A stretch of 7,141 nucleotides of DNA from JAABYT01 sp041581935 (lineage in GTDB: Bacteria > Pseudomonadota > Gammaproteobacteria > HK1), in NCBI GenBank assembly GCA_041581935.1, contig JBFICP010000163.1, positions 1-7,141 of the forward strand, in the 5' to 3' direction. Made by a program: the position numbers and the translations under genes. This document shows, piece after piece, positions 1 through 5,371 of this stretch (positions are counted from its first letter, which is position 1; every line of letters begins with the position of its first letter). Below the pieces are notes generated by a model, which was not told the origin of the DNA, did not search any database, and was given only the letters and a program-made list of their open reading frames with translations.

Positions 1-122
1 ATGAACCGTGCCAGATCCCAAGTGATTGATTAGTTGGCACTTCATTCCCACGGGTAACGATTTTGCGCACCAAAAATGGCTCCATGTCGGCCCTGATGCA
101 CCATTTGATGGCAGTGCTTCAT

Positions 123-194
123 GCCGCCGTGAGTACGGCCTAGGACACGGCGGCGGCACCCGTTCGACGCACCAAGCCGGGTGAATCCTAGGCC
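123..194. other. Inverted repeat with a complementary downstream segment in the leader of the fasciclin gene
   Basis: Positions 123-131 (GCCGCCGTG) are the exact reverse complement of 146-154 (CACGGCGGC), a perfect 9-bp stem around a 14-nt loop. Within the loop, 137-145 (GGCCTAGGA) is exactly complementary to 186-194 (TCCTAGGCC), so the RNA could form a stem plus a loop-to-downstream pairing, like a pseudoknot. The pairing segment ends 39 nt before the fasciclin ATG at 234. No T-run follows the stem, so it is not a standard intrinsic terminator. It could be an mRNA leader structure or a protein-binding dyad; no function is known. The rest of positions 1-233 holds no convincing gene. Confidence 0.4.
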
Positions 195-233
195 GCGTAA
201 ATGCTCGTTTAACCTTTATTGGATGACTAAACC

Positions 234-809
234 ATGAATCGACCGACAGAATTTCACTCGCATCTCCTCGCGCGGTCTCGCGTTGTCAACGCGAGAAGCG
301 TGCTTCCATCGGCGCGACGGATCGGGTTGTCCCCCGGAGTCATTCGAATCGCATTGCTTGGCGTAATCATCGTCGCCGCGCCGAGTGCGAGGGCGGAGCA
401 GGATGCTTTCGAAACCATGCGCAGTTACGGTGATTTCGACGTTTTCTGCGATCTCATTGAGAAAGCGAACCTGGTCGACTTCTTCAAGGTCGACGGGCCC
501 ATCACCGTCTTCGCACCGACTGACAAGGCGTTCCAAGGGATGGATGCGAACGAAATCCGGGCGCTGCAAGATCCCGGTCGCATTGAGGATCTGCGTGCCC
601 TGATTCGATATCACGTCATCAATCAAAGGCTTTCTAGATTCGACCTAAAAAGAGAGAAGCCGTACCGAACGGTGGAAGGCAAACAGGTCGAATTCGTCGA
701 TATGGGTGGCGATCTACTGATCAACGATGCCTACGTCGACACTGCGGACATCCGCACTTCCAATGGACTCGTCCATGCGATCGACAAAGTGTTGATCAAA
801 ACGCAATAG
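234..809 (+). CDS. Secreted fasciclin (FAS1) domain protein
   Basis: A 191-residue protein with one FAS1 (beta-Ig-H3/fasciclin) domain, an extracytoplasmic fold used in adhesion and surface interactions; in bacteria the exact role is usually unknown. The hallmarks are visible: the H1 box GPITVFAPTDKAF (residues 88-100), the central YH pair (126-127, in IRYHVI) and the H2 box NGLVHAIDKVLI (177-188). A hydrophobic segment (about 36-50) followed by SARA-EQ predicts signal peptidase I cleavage after residue 54, so the mature protein is about 137 residues, one FAS1 domain and little else. The n-region is unusually long (about 35 residues, Arg-rich), but an in-frame TAA lies one codon before the ATG (228-230), so the start cannot lie further upstream. 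The Shine-Dalgarno is weak (GGA at 221-223). An internal start nearer the hydrophobic segment is possible. The family call is secure; the biological role is not. Confidence 0.9.
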   Translation: MNRPTEFHSHLLARSRVVNARSVLPSARRIGLSPGVIRIALLGVIIVAAPSARAEQDAFETMRSYGDFDVFCDLIEKANLVDFFKVDGPITVFAPTDKAFQGMDANEIRALQDPGRIEDLRALIRYHVINQRLSRFDLKREKPYRTVEGKQVEFVDMGGDLLINDAYVDTADIRTSNGLVHAIDKVLIKTQ

Positions 810-940
810 AACCACGGCACTCATCCTTGCAAGGCGTTCGTTCTGGCGTCGTGGTATGAGAGCGCTGTCAAGGACGGTGAAACCGCGATGATACAACTCG
901 CAGGGGCGCACGCCGTTGATCATCGTGTAGCGTGCGCGCG

Positions 941-1342
941 TCAGCAGCCCTCTTCAGATACGCGATAATGGATATAGTTCGGAACCTCACCGTAGTGGGC
1001 TTTGGACTCGCAATCATAATCGGAGGCGAATAGGTCGAAGACGTGATATCCGGGACATTCCCGCGTGTGGACGACCGCTGAGCTTTTGGGTCCATCTCCG
1101 CCTCGCCCTATGGTTCGATACTCGAAGACGAAATCGAAATGAATCTCGGTCACGGTTTGCTGGAATCGGTCAGCCACGTAGCGCTCGATCTGTGCGCGGC
1201 AAGGTCCGTAGTGCGATTCGGGCCGGCCATCGGATTCGGTGGGACCATCGGCGCCGGCACTCGCTAACGACAGCAATGAGAGCAAGAGAATGAATGCATA
1301 CGCGATTGGCGTGAGCGCTTTCGAATCACAATGGAATTTCAT
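941..1342 (-). CDS. Small secreted protein of unknown function with four mature cysteines
   Basis: A 133-residue protein that I do not recognise as any named family. The N-terminus has a Lys, a hydrophobic stretch (about residues 11-28) and a SLASAGA motif, a convincing Sec signal peptide with cleavage near residue 29-31. The mature part (about 103 residues) has four cysteines (48, 96, 111, 133), an even number that suggests two disulfides in the periplasm or outside the cell. It is rich in Tyr, His and acidic residues and ends in Cys. The ATG is preceded by GAGG with an 8-nt spacer. The gene faces the fasciclin gene tail to tail and is divergent from tspO. The signal peptide, ribosome binding site and good third-position GC in this frame support a real gene; the function is open. 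Confidence 0.7.
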   Translation of the reverse strand: MKFHCDSKALTPIAYAFILLLSLLSLASAGADGPTESDGRPESHYGPCRAQIERYVADRFQQTVTEIHFDFVFEYRTIGRGGDGPKSSAVVHTRECPGYHVFDLFASDYDCESKAHYGEVPNYIHYRVSEEGC

Positions 1343-1521
1343 CTCTGAAGCCTCGGGCGACGTTCTTCTGGTTGAATTCGTCGGCCAGTCTTGTTCCCTC
1401 GGGTCAGCTCACAATTCGTCGCAGTTCGAAACGGGATAGTGCATGATTGAATCCGACATTAAAAATCCGGCGCGGACACAGGTTTTTTGTCGCGCACGCT
1501 GCGACACACGGTAAATAACGC
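1343..1521. promoter_or_regulatory. Divergent intergenic region between the secreted Cys protein and tspO
   Basis: This 179-bp region must hold the start signals of both divergent genes. A 6-bp inverted repeat, TGTCGC (1488-1493) and GCGACA (1501-1506) with a 7-nt spacer, lies 15 bp before the tspO ATG, where a bound protein or an RNA hairpin could affect tspO expression. An AT-rich patch at about 1458-1466 (ATTAAAAAT) could supply a -10 element, but I find no -35 match good enough to call a sigma-70 promoter. The region is promoter-bearing by position only; the dyad is seen directly. Confidence 0.35.
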
Positions 1522-1995
1522 ATGACCGATTTCATATCCGCATTGATTTTCGTGTTGGCCTGTGCCGCCGCGGCAGCACCGGGATTTATCTTTCGGCCCG
1601 GAGCCTGGTACCGGGAGCTCGCGAAACCTTCCTGGCGACCGCCCGATCGGGTGTTCGGTCCAATCTGGTTTGTACTGTACGTTTCCATCGCCGCTTCCGG
1701 TTGGCTCGTATGGCGCGAAGCGGGCTTCGCCGGTGCCGAACGGGCGCTTGTCGTATATGCGGTTCAGCTTGCGCTCAATGCACTCTGGCCGGCGGTTTTT
1801 TTCGGCCTGCGCCGCCCGGGGTTGGCGTTCATCGAAGTCGTCTGCCTGTGGCTCGCCATTCTCGCGACCATCGTTGCCTTTCGTCCAATCGATGCATTAG
1901 CCGCCTACCTCCTCATACCCTACCTTTTGTGGGTCGGATTCGCGGTAGTGCTCAATTTCCGGATCTGGCGCCTCAACCCGGCGCCGCCTGCCTGA
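1522..1995 (+). CDS. tspO: TspO/MBR family tryptophan-rich sensory membrane protein
   Basis: A 157-residue inner-membrane protein of the TspO/MBR (translocator protein, peripheral benzodiazepine receptor) family. Members have five transmembrane helices, bind porphyrins such as protoporphyrin IX, and in Rhodobacter act as an oxygen-dependent regulator of pigment genes; some bacterial TspO proteins degrade protoporphyrin IX in light. Family signatures: LAKPSWRPPDRVFGPIWFVLY (residues 33-53, split here as the WxPP turn at 38-41 and GPIW at 46-49), NALWP (86-90) and the C-terminal LIPYLLWVGFAVVLN (131-145), with hydrophobic segments at about 4-24, 46-64, 74-94, 101-120 and 127-147. Length is normal. 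A TAA stands in frame at 1516-1518, so ATG 1522 is the most upstream start; the Shine-Dalgarno is weak. The last 23 bp overlap the 3' end of nei on the other strand. A link to porphyrin or light stress is inferred from the family and the neighbours. Confidence 0.95.
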   Translation: MTDFISALIFVLACAAAAAPGFIFRPGAWYRELAKPSWRPPDRVFGPIWFVLYVSIAASGWLVWREAGFAGAERALVVYAVQLALNALWPAVFFGLRRPGLAFIEVVCLWLAILATIVAFRPIDALAAYLLIPYLLWVGFAVVLNFRIWRLNPAPPA

Positions 1996-2824
1996 CCTTC
2001 GGCTCGGCCTGGCAGGCCGGGCAGAAGTAGACCCGCCGCGAGCCCGCGTCGGTGCGCTCGATGATGGCGCCGCAGCCGTCGCAGCAACGGCCATCCCGCC
2101 CGAACACGGCGAAACGATGCGCCTCTCGGGAGGTGTCGCCGGCCGCTTTGCGGGCACGCACGCGCGCCGCAGGATTCGTGACGCCGGCTGTGCGGTAGGA
2201 ACGCCGGGCGGTGGCCAGGGTCTGGCGTGCGAGACGCTCACGCTCGGTGCGGGTCATGTCCGCGGGTCTGCGGGTGTGGGAGAGCCCGGCGAAGTGGAGA
2301 ATTTCGCTGCGTAGATAGTTACCGATCCCCGCGATGAAGCTCTGATCCAGGTACAGGCTCGCAAGCGACCGGCCGCGAAAGCGCGCCTCGCCGAGGCGCG
2401 CCGCAATACTCTGCCAGGAAAGCTCGGGATTCAGGATGTCGGGGCCGAGCCGGCGAAGGAACGGGTGTGTCTCGAGACCCTCGGCATCCAACACCTCGAT
2501 GTCGGTGGCACTGTAAAGCAGCGCGCTGTCGCAAGCCGTGTGCAGCGCGACACGCAGCCGGCGGCCGGTGCGCGGCAGCTCGCCCCGCGCGCGCACATAC
2601 CAGCGCCCGTAGAGCTGATTGTGGGAATACAACGTGAGGCCGTTGTCGAATCGCGTGAGCATGGCCTTGCCGTGGGTATCCACCGCCGTGACGGTGGTGC
2701 CCTCCAGGCGACGCTTGAACCGGCGCAGCGCGGGCGGCGCGAGCAACACCTCGTCAATACGCTCGCCTTCGAGAACGCGTGCGATACGGTCAGCGGCGAT
2801 ACGTATTTCCGGCCCCTCGGGCAT
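1973..2824 (-). CDS. nei: Endonuclease VIII (Nei), DNA glycosylase/AP lyase
   Basis: A 283-residue bifunctional DNA glycosylase of the Fpg/Nei family that removes oxidised pyrimidines (thymine glycol, dihydrouracil, 5-hydroxycytosine) and cuts the abasic site by beta,delta-elimination. It begins MPEGPEIR, with the catalytic Pro2 (Schiff-base nucleophile after Met removal) and Glu3; Lys53 sits in GKAMLT. LTLYSHNQLYGRW (63-75), LLYSATDIE (102-110) and LDQSFIAGIGNYLRSEIL (159-176, helix-two-turn-helix) match enterobacterial Nei closely and separate it from MutM/Fpg. The C-terminal zinc finger has Cys248, Cys251, Cys268 and Cys271, with the DNA-contacting Arg263 in SRRVYFC. The length is slightly above the usual ~263 because of a short extension past the finger and an insert near residues 217-232. 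The start is fixed by the required Pro2. The 3' end overlaps tspO by 23 bp. Cytoplasmic base excision repair. Confidence 0.96.
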   Translation of the reverse strand: MPEGPEIRIAADRIARVLEGERIDEVLLAPPALRRFKRRLEGTTVTAVDTHGKAMLTRFDNGLTLYSHNQLYGRWYVRARGELPRTGRRLRVALHTACDSALLYSATDIEVLDAEGLETHPFLRRLGPDILNPELSWQSIAARLGEARFRGRSLASLYLDQSFIAGIGNYLRSEILHFAGLSHTRRPADMTRTERERLARQTLATARRSYRTAGVTNPAARVRARKAAGDTSREAHRFAVFGRDGRCCDGCGAIIERTDAGSRRVYFCPACQAEPKVRQAAPG

Positions 2825-3162
2825 TTCGTCACGCGTTACATCGAGCGCAGGTCGATGAGCCGGCCCCGTGTCCGGTCGCGCATGGCGAGTGGCATGCGGA
2901 TACCGAGCGCGATGTCCGCATCGCCGCTTGCAAATCTCGTTTCACGTGCAACCCTAGTATGATCGGATTGGTATATCTGAATGCGTCGACGCCCGAAACA
3001 AGGCGAGTAAACGCAGTCGGCTCACCGCAAATAGCATGCTTCCCGATCGGCAGAGAGAAGGAAGCACTTGAGCGCGAAGGACGGATCGGCATTTATCTCG
3101 TGCCAACCGCGCCACGCATTTGTTGCGTGCGTCTACCTTTTATCGTCTCAAGGGCTAGCGAC
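2825..3162. other. 338-bp gap between the EncFtn gene and nei, with no convincing gene
   Basis: No ORF here has a good start codon, ribosome binding site or recognisable family. On the - strand one frame is open from about 3021 down to a TAA at 2836-2838, 11 bp before the nei ATG. Its last 30 codons have GC-rich third positions and read like protein (for example ADIALGIRMPLAMRD), but there is no ATG, GTG or TTG in its first half. A hairpin, CACGCA (3113-3118) and TGCGTG (3124-3129), lies 34 nt past the EncFtn stop without a T-run on the - strand. The promoter for nei probably lies here but I cannot place it. Confidence 0.5.
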
Positions 3163-3456
3163 TCAGTGATCCGAGATGTCGCCCTTCTTATAGAGGAACT
3201 CATCCATGTGCCCGGCGAAGTCCTTGCTGTTACGACGAATCCATTCAAGCACCATCGCGGCGTGCTCCATCTCCTCGCGCATGTTGTGAAGCAGAATCTC
3301 TTTGAGCGCTTCGTCGTCGCAGTCGTCGGCGCGTTGCTGATACCAGTCCACGGCCTCGAGCTCTTCCATGAGTGAGACGATCGCGTGATGCATCGCCAGA
3401 GTGTTTTTACTGAGGCGCTCACGGGGCGCGTGCAGGGAACCGCTGGAGGCTGCCAT
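3163..3456 (-). CDS. Encapsulated-ferritin-type ferritin-like protein (EncFtn), without cargo-loading peptide
   Basis: A 97-residue two-helix ferritin-like protein of the EncFtn family, a ferroxidase that assembles as a ring-shaped decamer and builds the di-iron site between two subunits. In characterised systems (Rhodospirillum rubrum, Haliangium ochraceum) it is packed inside an encapsulin shell, where Fe(II) is oxidised and stored. Helix 1 contains AIVSLMEELEAVDWYQQR (25-42) with Glu31, Glu32, Glu34, Trp38 and Tyr39; helix 2 contains EEMEHAAMVLEWIRRN (61-76) with Glu62 and His65. From memory, these positions match the R. rubrum ferroxidase and metal-entry residues without gaps. Unlike R. 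rubrum EncFtn, the protein stops at GDISDH with no linker or SLxIxSLKG-type targeting peptide, and no encapsulin gene is in the window. The Shine-Dalgarno AAGGAG (3471-3466) lies 9 nt before the ATG. It seems to have its own promoter (3506-3536). The family call is strong. Confidence 0.93.
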   Translation of the reverse strand: MAASSGSLHAPRERLSKNTLAMHHAIVSLMEELEAVDWYQQRADDCDDEALKEILLHNMREEMEHAAMVLEWIRRNSKDFAGHMDEFLYKKGDISDH

Positions 3457-3465
3457 TCGAGTGTT

Positions 3466-3471
3466 CTCCTT
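3466..3471 (-). promoter_or_regulatory. Ribosome binding site of the EncFtn gene
   Basis: AAGGAG on the - strand, 9 nt before the ATG at 3456. It is the strongest Shine-Dalgarno in the window and fixes the start, giving an N-terminus MAASSGSLH that resembles that of known EncFtn proteins. Confidence 0.8.
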
Positions 3472-3505
3472 GATGTTCGAGTGTGGCTACGACATCGGGT
3501 TTCAT

Positions 3506-3536
3506 ATTTTGACCATTTTCCACGCACCACTGTCAA
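3506..3536 (-). promoter_or_regulatory. Candidate EncFtn promoter with a 19-bp spacer and inverted half-sites
   Basis: On the - strand a perfect -35 TTGACA (3536-3531) is followed after 19 bp by CAAAAT (3511-3506), a 4/6 match to the -10 consensus. The predicted transcript start is near 3499, about 40 nt before the ATG. The -35 half TTGAC and a GTCAA (3513-3509) overlapping the -10 form an inverted repeat. Spacers of 19 bp are typical of promoters activated by MerR-family proteins by DNA distortion, and a MerR-type gene lies two genes upstream, although CarA/LitR-type members usually act as repressors. The -35 is clear; the -10 and the regulatory reading are inference. Confidence 0.5.
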
Positions 3537-3585
3537 GCGTTAGCGCATGCGTTTGTGCAACGGTTGCTGCTCTGGCATGGGAATT

Positions 3586-4248
3586 TCAATGAAGTCTCTG
3601 ATTCGACACGCCTGTCGTTTTCGCGGCTATCTCCAATGTCGACCGCAGCACCTCGGCGCGTTCAACGGCGCTCGGAAGTTCCACCAGCGCCTGCTTCTCT
3701 TCCACTTCCAGAGGTAAATTGACCGTGAGAAAGTCGACGAGATGTGCCGGCGGAAGCTTGCGGAGCATTTCCCAGTTGATTTTCAAGCCGTTAATCTCGA
3801 GATAATCTCTCAAACTGTTTTCAAGCTCTTCGAAGCTCACAGCCGCCTCGGGAGTATCCTCCAGGTCGCCGAGAAAGGGCTGCCAGTCGGGCCGTATACG
3901 GCGATAGCCCTTTTCGGAGTGAAATTCCTCTGCCACGCGGAACCGGCAGATACCCGTAAGCTGAATGAGAAAACGGCCGTCCTCGGTTTCTTGAAACGAC
4001 GTTATTCTGCCCGCGCAGCCGATTTGGTAAACAGGAACCGGATCAGAAGCAGCCCCCGCCGGCATTGGTTGAATCATTCCGATGTGACGTCCTGTTCGCA
4101 GCGCGTCCTCGACCATGCAAAGATAACGGGGTTCGAAAATATTCAACGGGAGAATCTGGCGCGGGAGCAGGACCGCACTGGGAAGCGGGAATATGGCCAG
4201 ACTGTCGGGGAGATTCGTCTCTGTCGGATCTGAAGAAATCGTGCTCAC
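3586..4248 (-). CDS. Stand-alone LON substrate-binding (LonN) domain protein
   Basis: A 220-residue cytoplasmic protein consisting of the N-terminal substrate-binding domain of Lon protease (PUA-like beta fold plus a helical bundle) without the AAA+ ATPase or the Ser-Lys protease domain. The signature LAIFPLPSAVLLPRQILPL (18-36) is followed by NIFEPRYLCMVEDAL (36-50), HIGMIQP (55-61), VYQIGCAGRI (73-82) and LIQLTGICRFRV (94-105). The C-terminal half (about 135-210) is helical, with PAHLVDFLTVNLPL (167-180). About 200-220 residues is usual for these solo proteins. I chose GTG 4248 because GAGGAG (4261-4256) precedes it by 7 nt; the upstream ATG at 4305 would add 19 residues without family character and has no such site. 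The gene begins 66 bp after the MerR-type gene on the same strand, so the two may be cotranscribed. The molecular role of solo LON-domain proteins in bacteria is poorly defined; substrate recognition is the family-based guess. Confidence 0.92.
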   Translation of the reverse strand: MSTISSDPTETNLPDSLAIFPLPSAVLLPRQILPLNIFEPRYLCMVEDALRTGRHIGMIQPMPAGAASDPVPVYQIGCAGRITSFQETEDGRFLIQLTGICRFRVAEEFHSEKGYRRIRPDWQPFLGDLEDTPEAAVSFEELENSLRDYLEINGLKINWEMLRKLPPAHLVDFLTVNLPLEVEEKQALVELPSAVERAEVLRSTLEIAAKTTGVSNQRLH

Positions 4249-4255
4249 AGTATTC

Positions 4256-4261
4256 TCCTCG
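4256..4261 (-). promoter_or_regulatory. Ribosome binding site that selects the GTG start of the LON-domain gene
   Basis: GAGGAG on the - strand, with AATACT between it and GTG 4248. The position is optimal for the GTG and would be inside the coding region if the ATG at 4305 were used. Confidence 0.75.
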
Positions 4262-4314
4262 CGCGCGGAGCGCGGTGCATACGGGCGGCGGGTGATCCCT
4301 GCCAACGGGATTCA

Positions 4315-5307
4315 TCAATCCTCGTCAAGCTCGAGTCCTTCCACCTCCGCAACCCGAATGATGGCTTCTTCGAAATGTGCGCGAGCCCTTGCGGCGCTAA
4401 GCCACAGAAAGTGATGCAGCTCGGCGTCCTCTGTATTACGGTTCTCGCAGTCTTCGCTGTAGTCCTCGAATGCGCGTAAGCTGAGGACGATATCGGCCAG
4501 ATGATGCGGGCATTCGCAGCGCATTTTGGGTGCGCTCGTGGCAATACGGGCAACCGCTCGTCTGGAAAGTCGAGGGGGCGGCACTTCGGTCTCGGCAGTA
4601 AGGGATGGCCCTTCGGTTCGCTCCGCCACCGCGCTGGCAACTCCATAGAGAAGGCCACGGGCAATCTGCTCGAGCTCGTCCACGTCGACCGGTGCTCTCA
4701 TCACCGCGACATTCGTGCTATGCAGAGCAGCGACATGGCCCTGGGCGCCGAAACCGTAAACGACGATAACGCAACGCGCGGAAAACGTCCTCATCAACTC
4801 GGCAACGCGAGCGCGCGTGCTCCGAGTGACAGCGGAACACTCGTAGACGAGGACATCAAACGACTCTTCACCGAGCGCATTTCCGAGTGACTCTTGTGAG
4901 TCGCCGCTGGCGACTACGTCCAGCATGGTTCCCGTGTCGCCACGGCGTTCGATTAGGGCCGGCAACGCGTGCCCCAGCAGCCCGACGCGTACTTTGTCGG
5001 ACGACGCTGGACCGAGACTCTTCACCTGCATGCCGCTCGCCTGTTCCCACGCGCTCTCGAGCTCGTCCAAGGATTGCCCCGCTATCTCGCGAAGCGACAA
5101 TCCCGCATCCGCCAATCGTTTGATGTAAGCCAGCCGTTTGAGATCGGTTCGGGTGTAGACCCGCTCACCGCCTTCGGTGCGCCGAGGTTCGACTGCTCCA
5201 TAACGATCCTCCCACTTGCGTAACGTGTGCACGGATATCCCGGTGAGTCGGGCAACGGCACCGATCTTCAGGGCAGCGGATTCGTCGTCGGCCGATGATC
5301 GTTTCAT
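4315..5307 (-). CDS. MerR-family regulator, CarA/LitR/MlrA-type HTH with degenerate Rossmann domain and Cys/His-containing C-terminus
   Basis: A 330-residue DNA-binding regulator. Residues 13-80 are a MerR winged helix of the CarA/CarH/LitR/MlrA subgroup: IGAVARLTGISVHTLRKWE (15-33), RYGAVEPRRTEGGERVYT (35-52) and LRLADAGLSLREIA-like helices. Residues 105-225 alternate strands and helices (VRVGLLGHAL, DVLVYECSAV, CVIVVYGFGAQ, VAVMRAP), like the Rossmann half of a cobalamin-binding domain, but the DxHxxG base-on signature is absent and there is no room for the four-helix cap that normally sits between HTH and Rossmann parts. Residues 260-326 form an unrecognised helical domain with Cys264, Cys266, His268, His269 and Cys287, a possible metal or redox site. 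ATG 5307 is preceded by AGGA with an 8-nt gap; ATG 5379, adding 24 residues, lacks a Shine-Dalgarno and overlaps the operator-like repeats. Autoregulation is likely by position. The HTH class is secure; the ligand is unknown. Confidence 0.88.
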   Translation of the reverse strand: MKRSSADDESAALKIGAVARLTGISVHTLRKWEDRYGAVEPRRTEGGERVYTRTDLKRLAYIKRLADAGLSLREIAGQSLDELESAWEQASGMQVKSLGPASSDKVRVGLLGHALPALIERRGDTGTMLDVVASGDSQESLGNALGEESFDVLVYECSAVTRSTRARVAELMRTFSARCVIVVYGFGAQGHVAALHSTNVAVMRAPVDVDELEQIARGLLYGVASAVAERTEGPSLTAETEVPPPRLSRRAVARIATSAPKMRCECPHHLADIVLSLRAFEDYSEDCENRNTEDAELHHFLWLSAARARAHFEEAIIRVAEVEGLELDED

Positions 5308-5371
5308 GCTCGGTGTCCTGCGGTTTGCGGCGAACGCTCGGGTCGCACGGTGTACGGCAATATCAGTCAAG

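Noticed and set aside
84..143. 19-codon ORF on the + strand (MSALMHHLMAVLHAAVSTA) upstream of the fasciclin gene
   Set aside because: There is no ribosome binding site, its end lies inside the inverted repeat, and the length is easily reached by chance.
825..834. Palindrome CCTTGCAAGG and ACCACG/CGTGGT pair between the fasciclin and Cys-protein genes, considered as a bidirectional terminator
   Set aside because: The stems are short or widely spaced and no T-run follows on either strand.
3113..3129. Hairpin CACGCA-N5-TGCGTG considered as the EncFtn terminator
   Set aside because: The stem is only 6 bp and no T-run follows on the - strand; on the + strand the T-run starts 9 nt late and no + strand gene ends here.
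2779..3375. 198-codon ORF on the + strand
   Set aside because: It covers the antisense of both nei and the EncFtn gene, has no family signature, and is best explained as a shadow of those genes in GC-rich DNA.
3742..4233. 163-codon ORF on the + strand
   Set aside because: It is antisense to the LON-domain gene, whose protein matches a known family along its length.
4501..4890. 129-codon ORF on the + strand
   Set aside because: It is antisense to the MerR-type regulator and has no recognisable motif.
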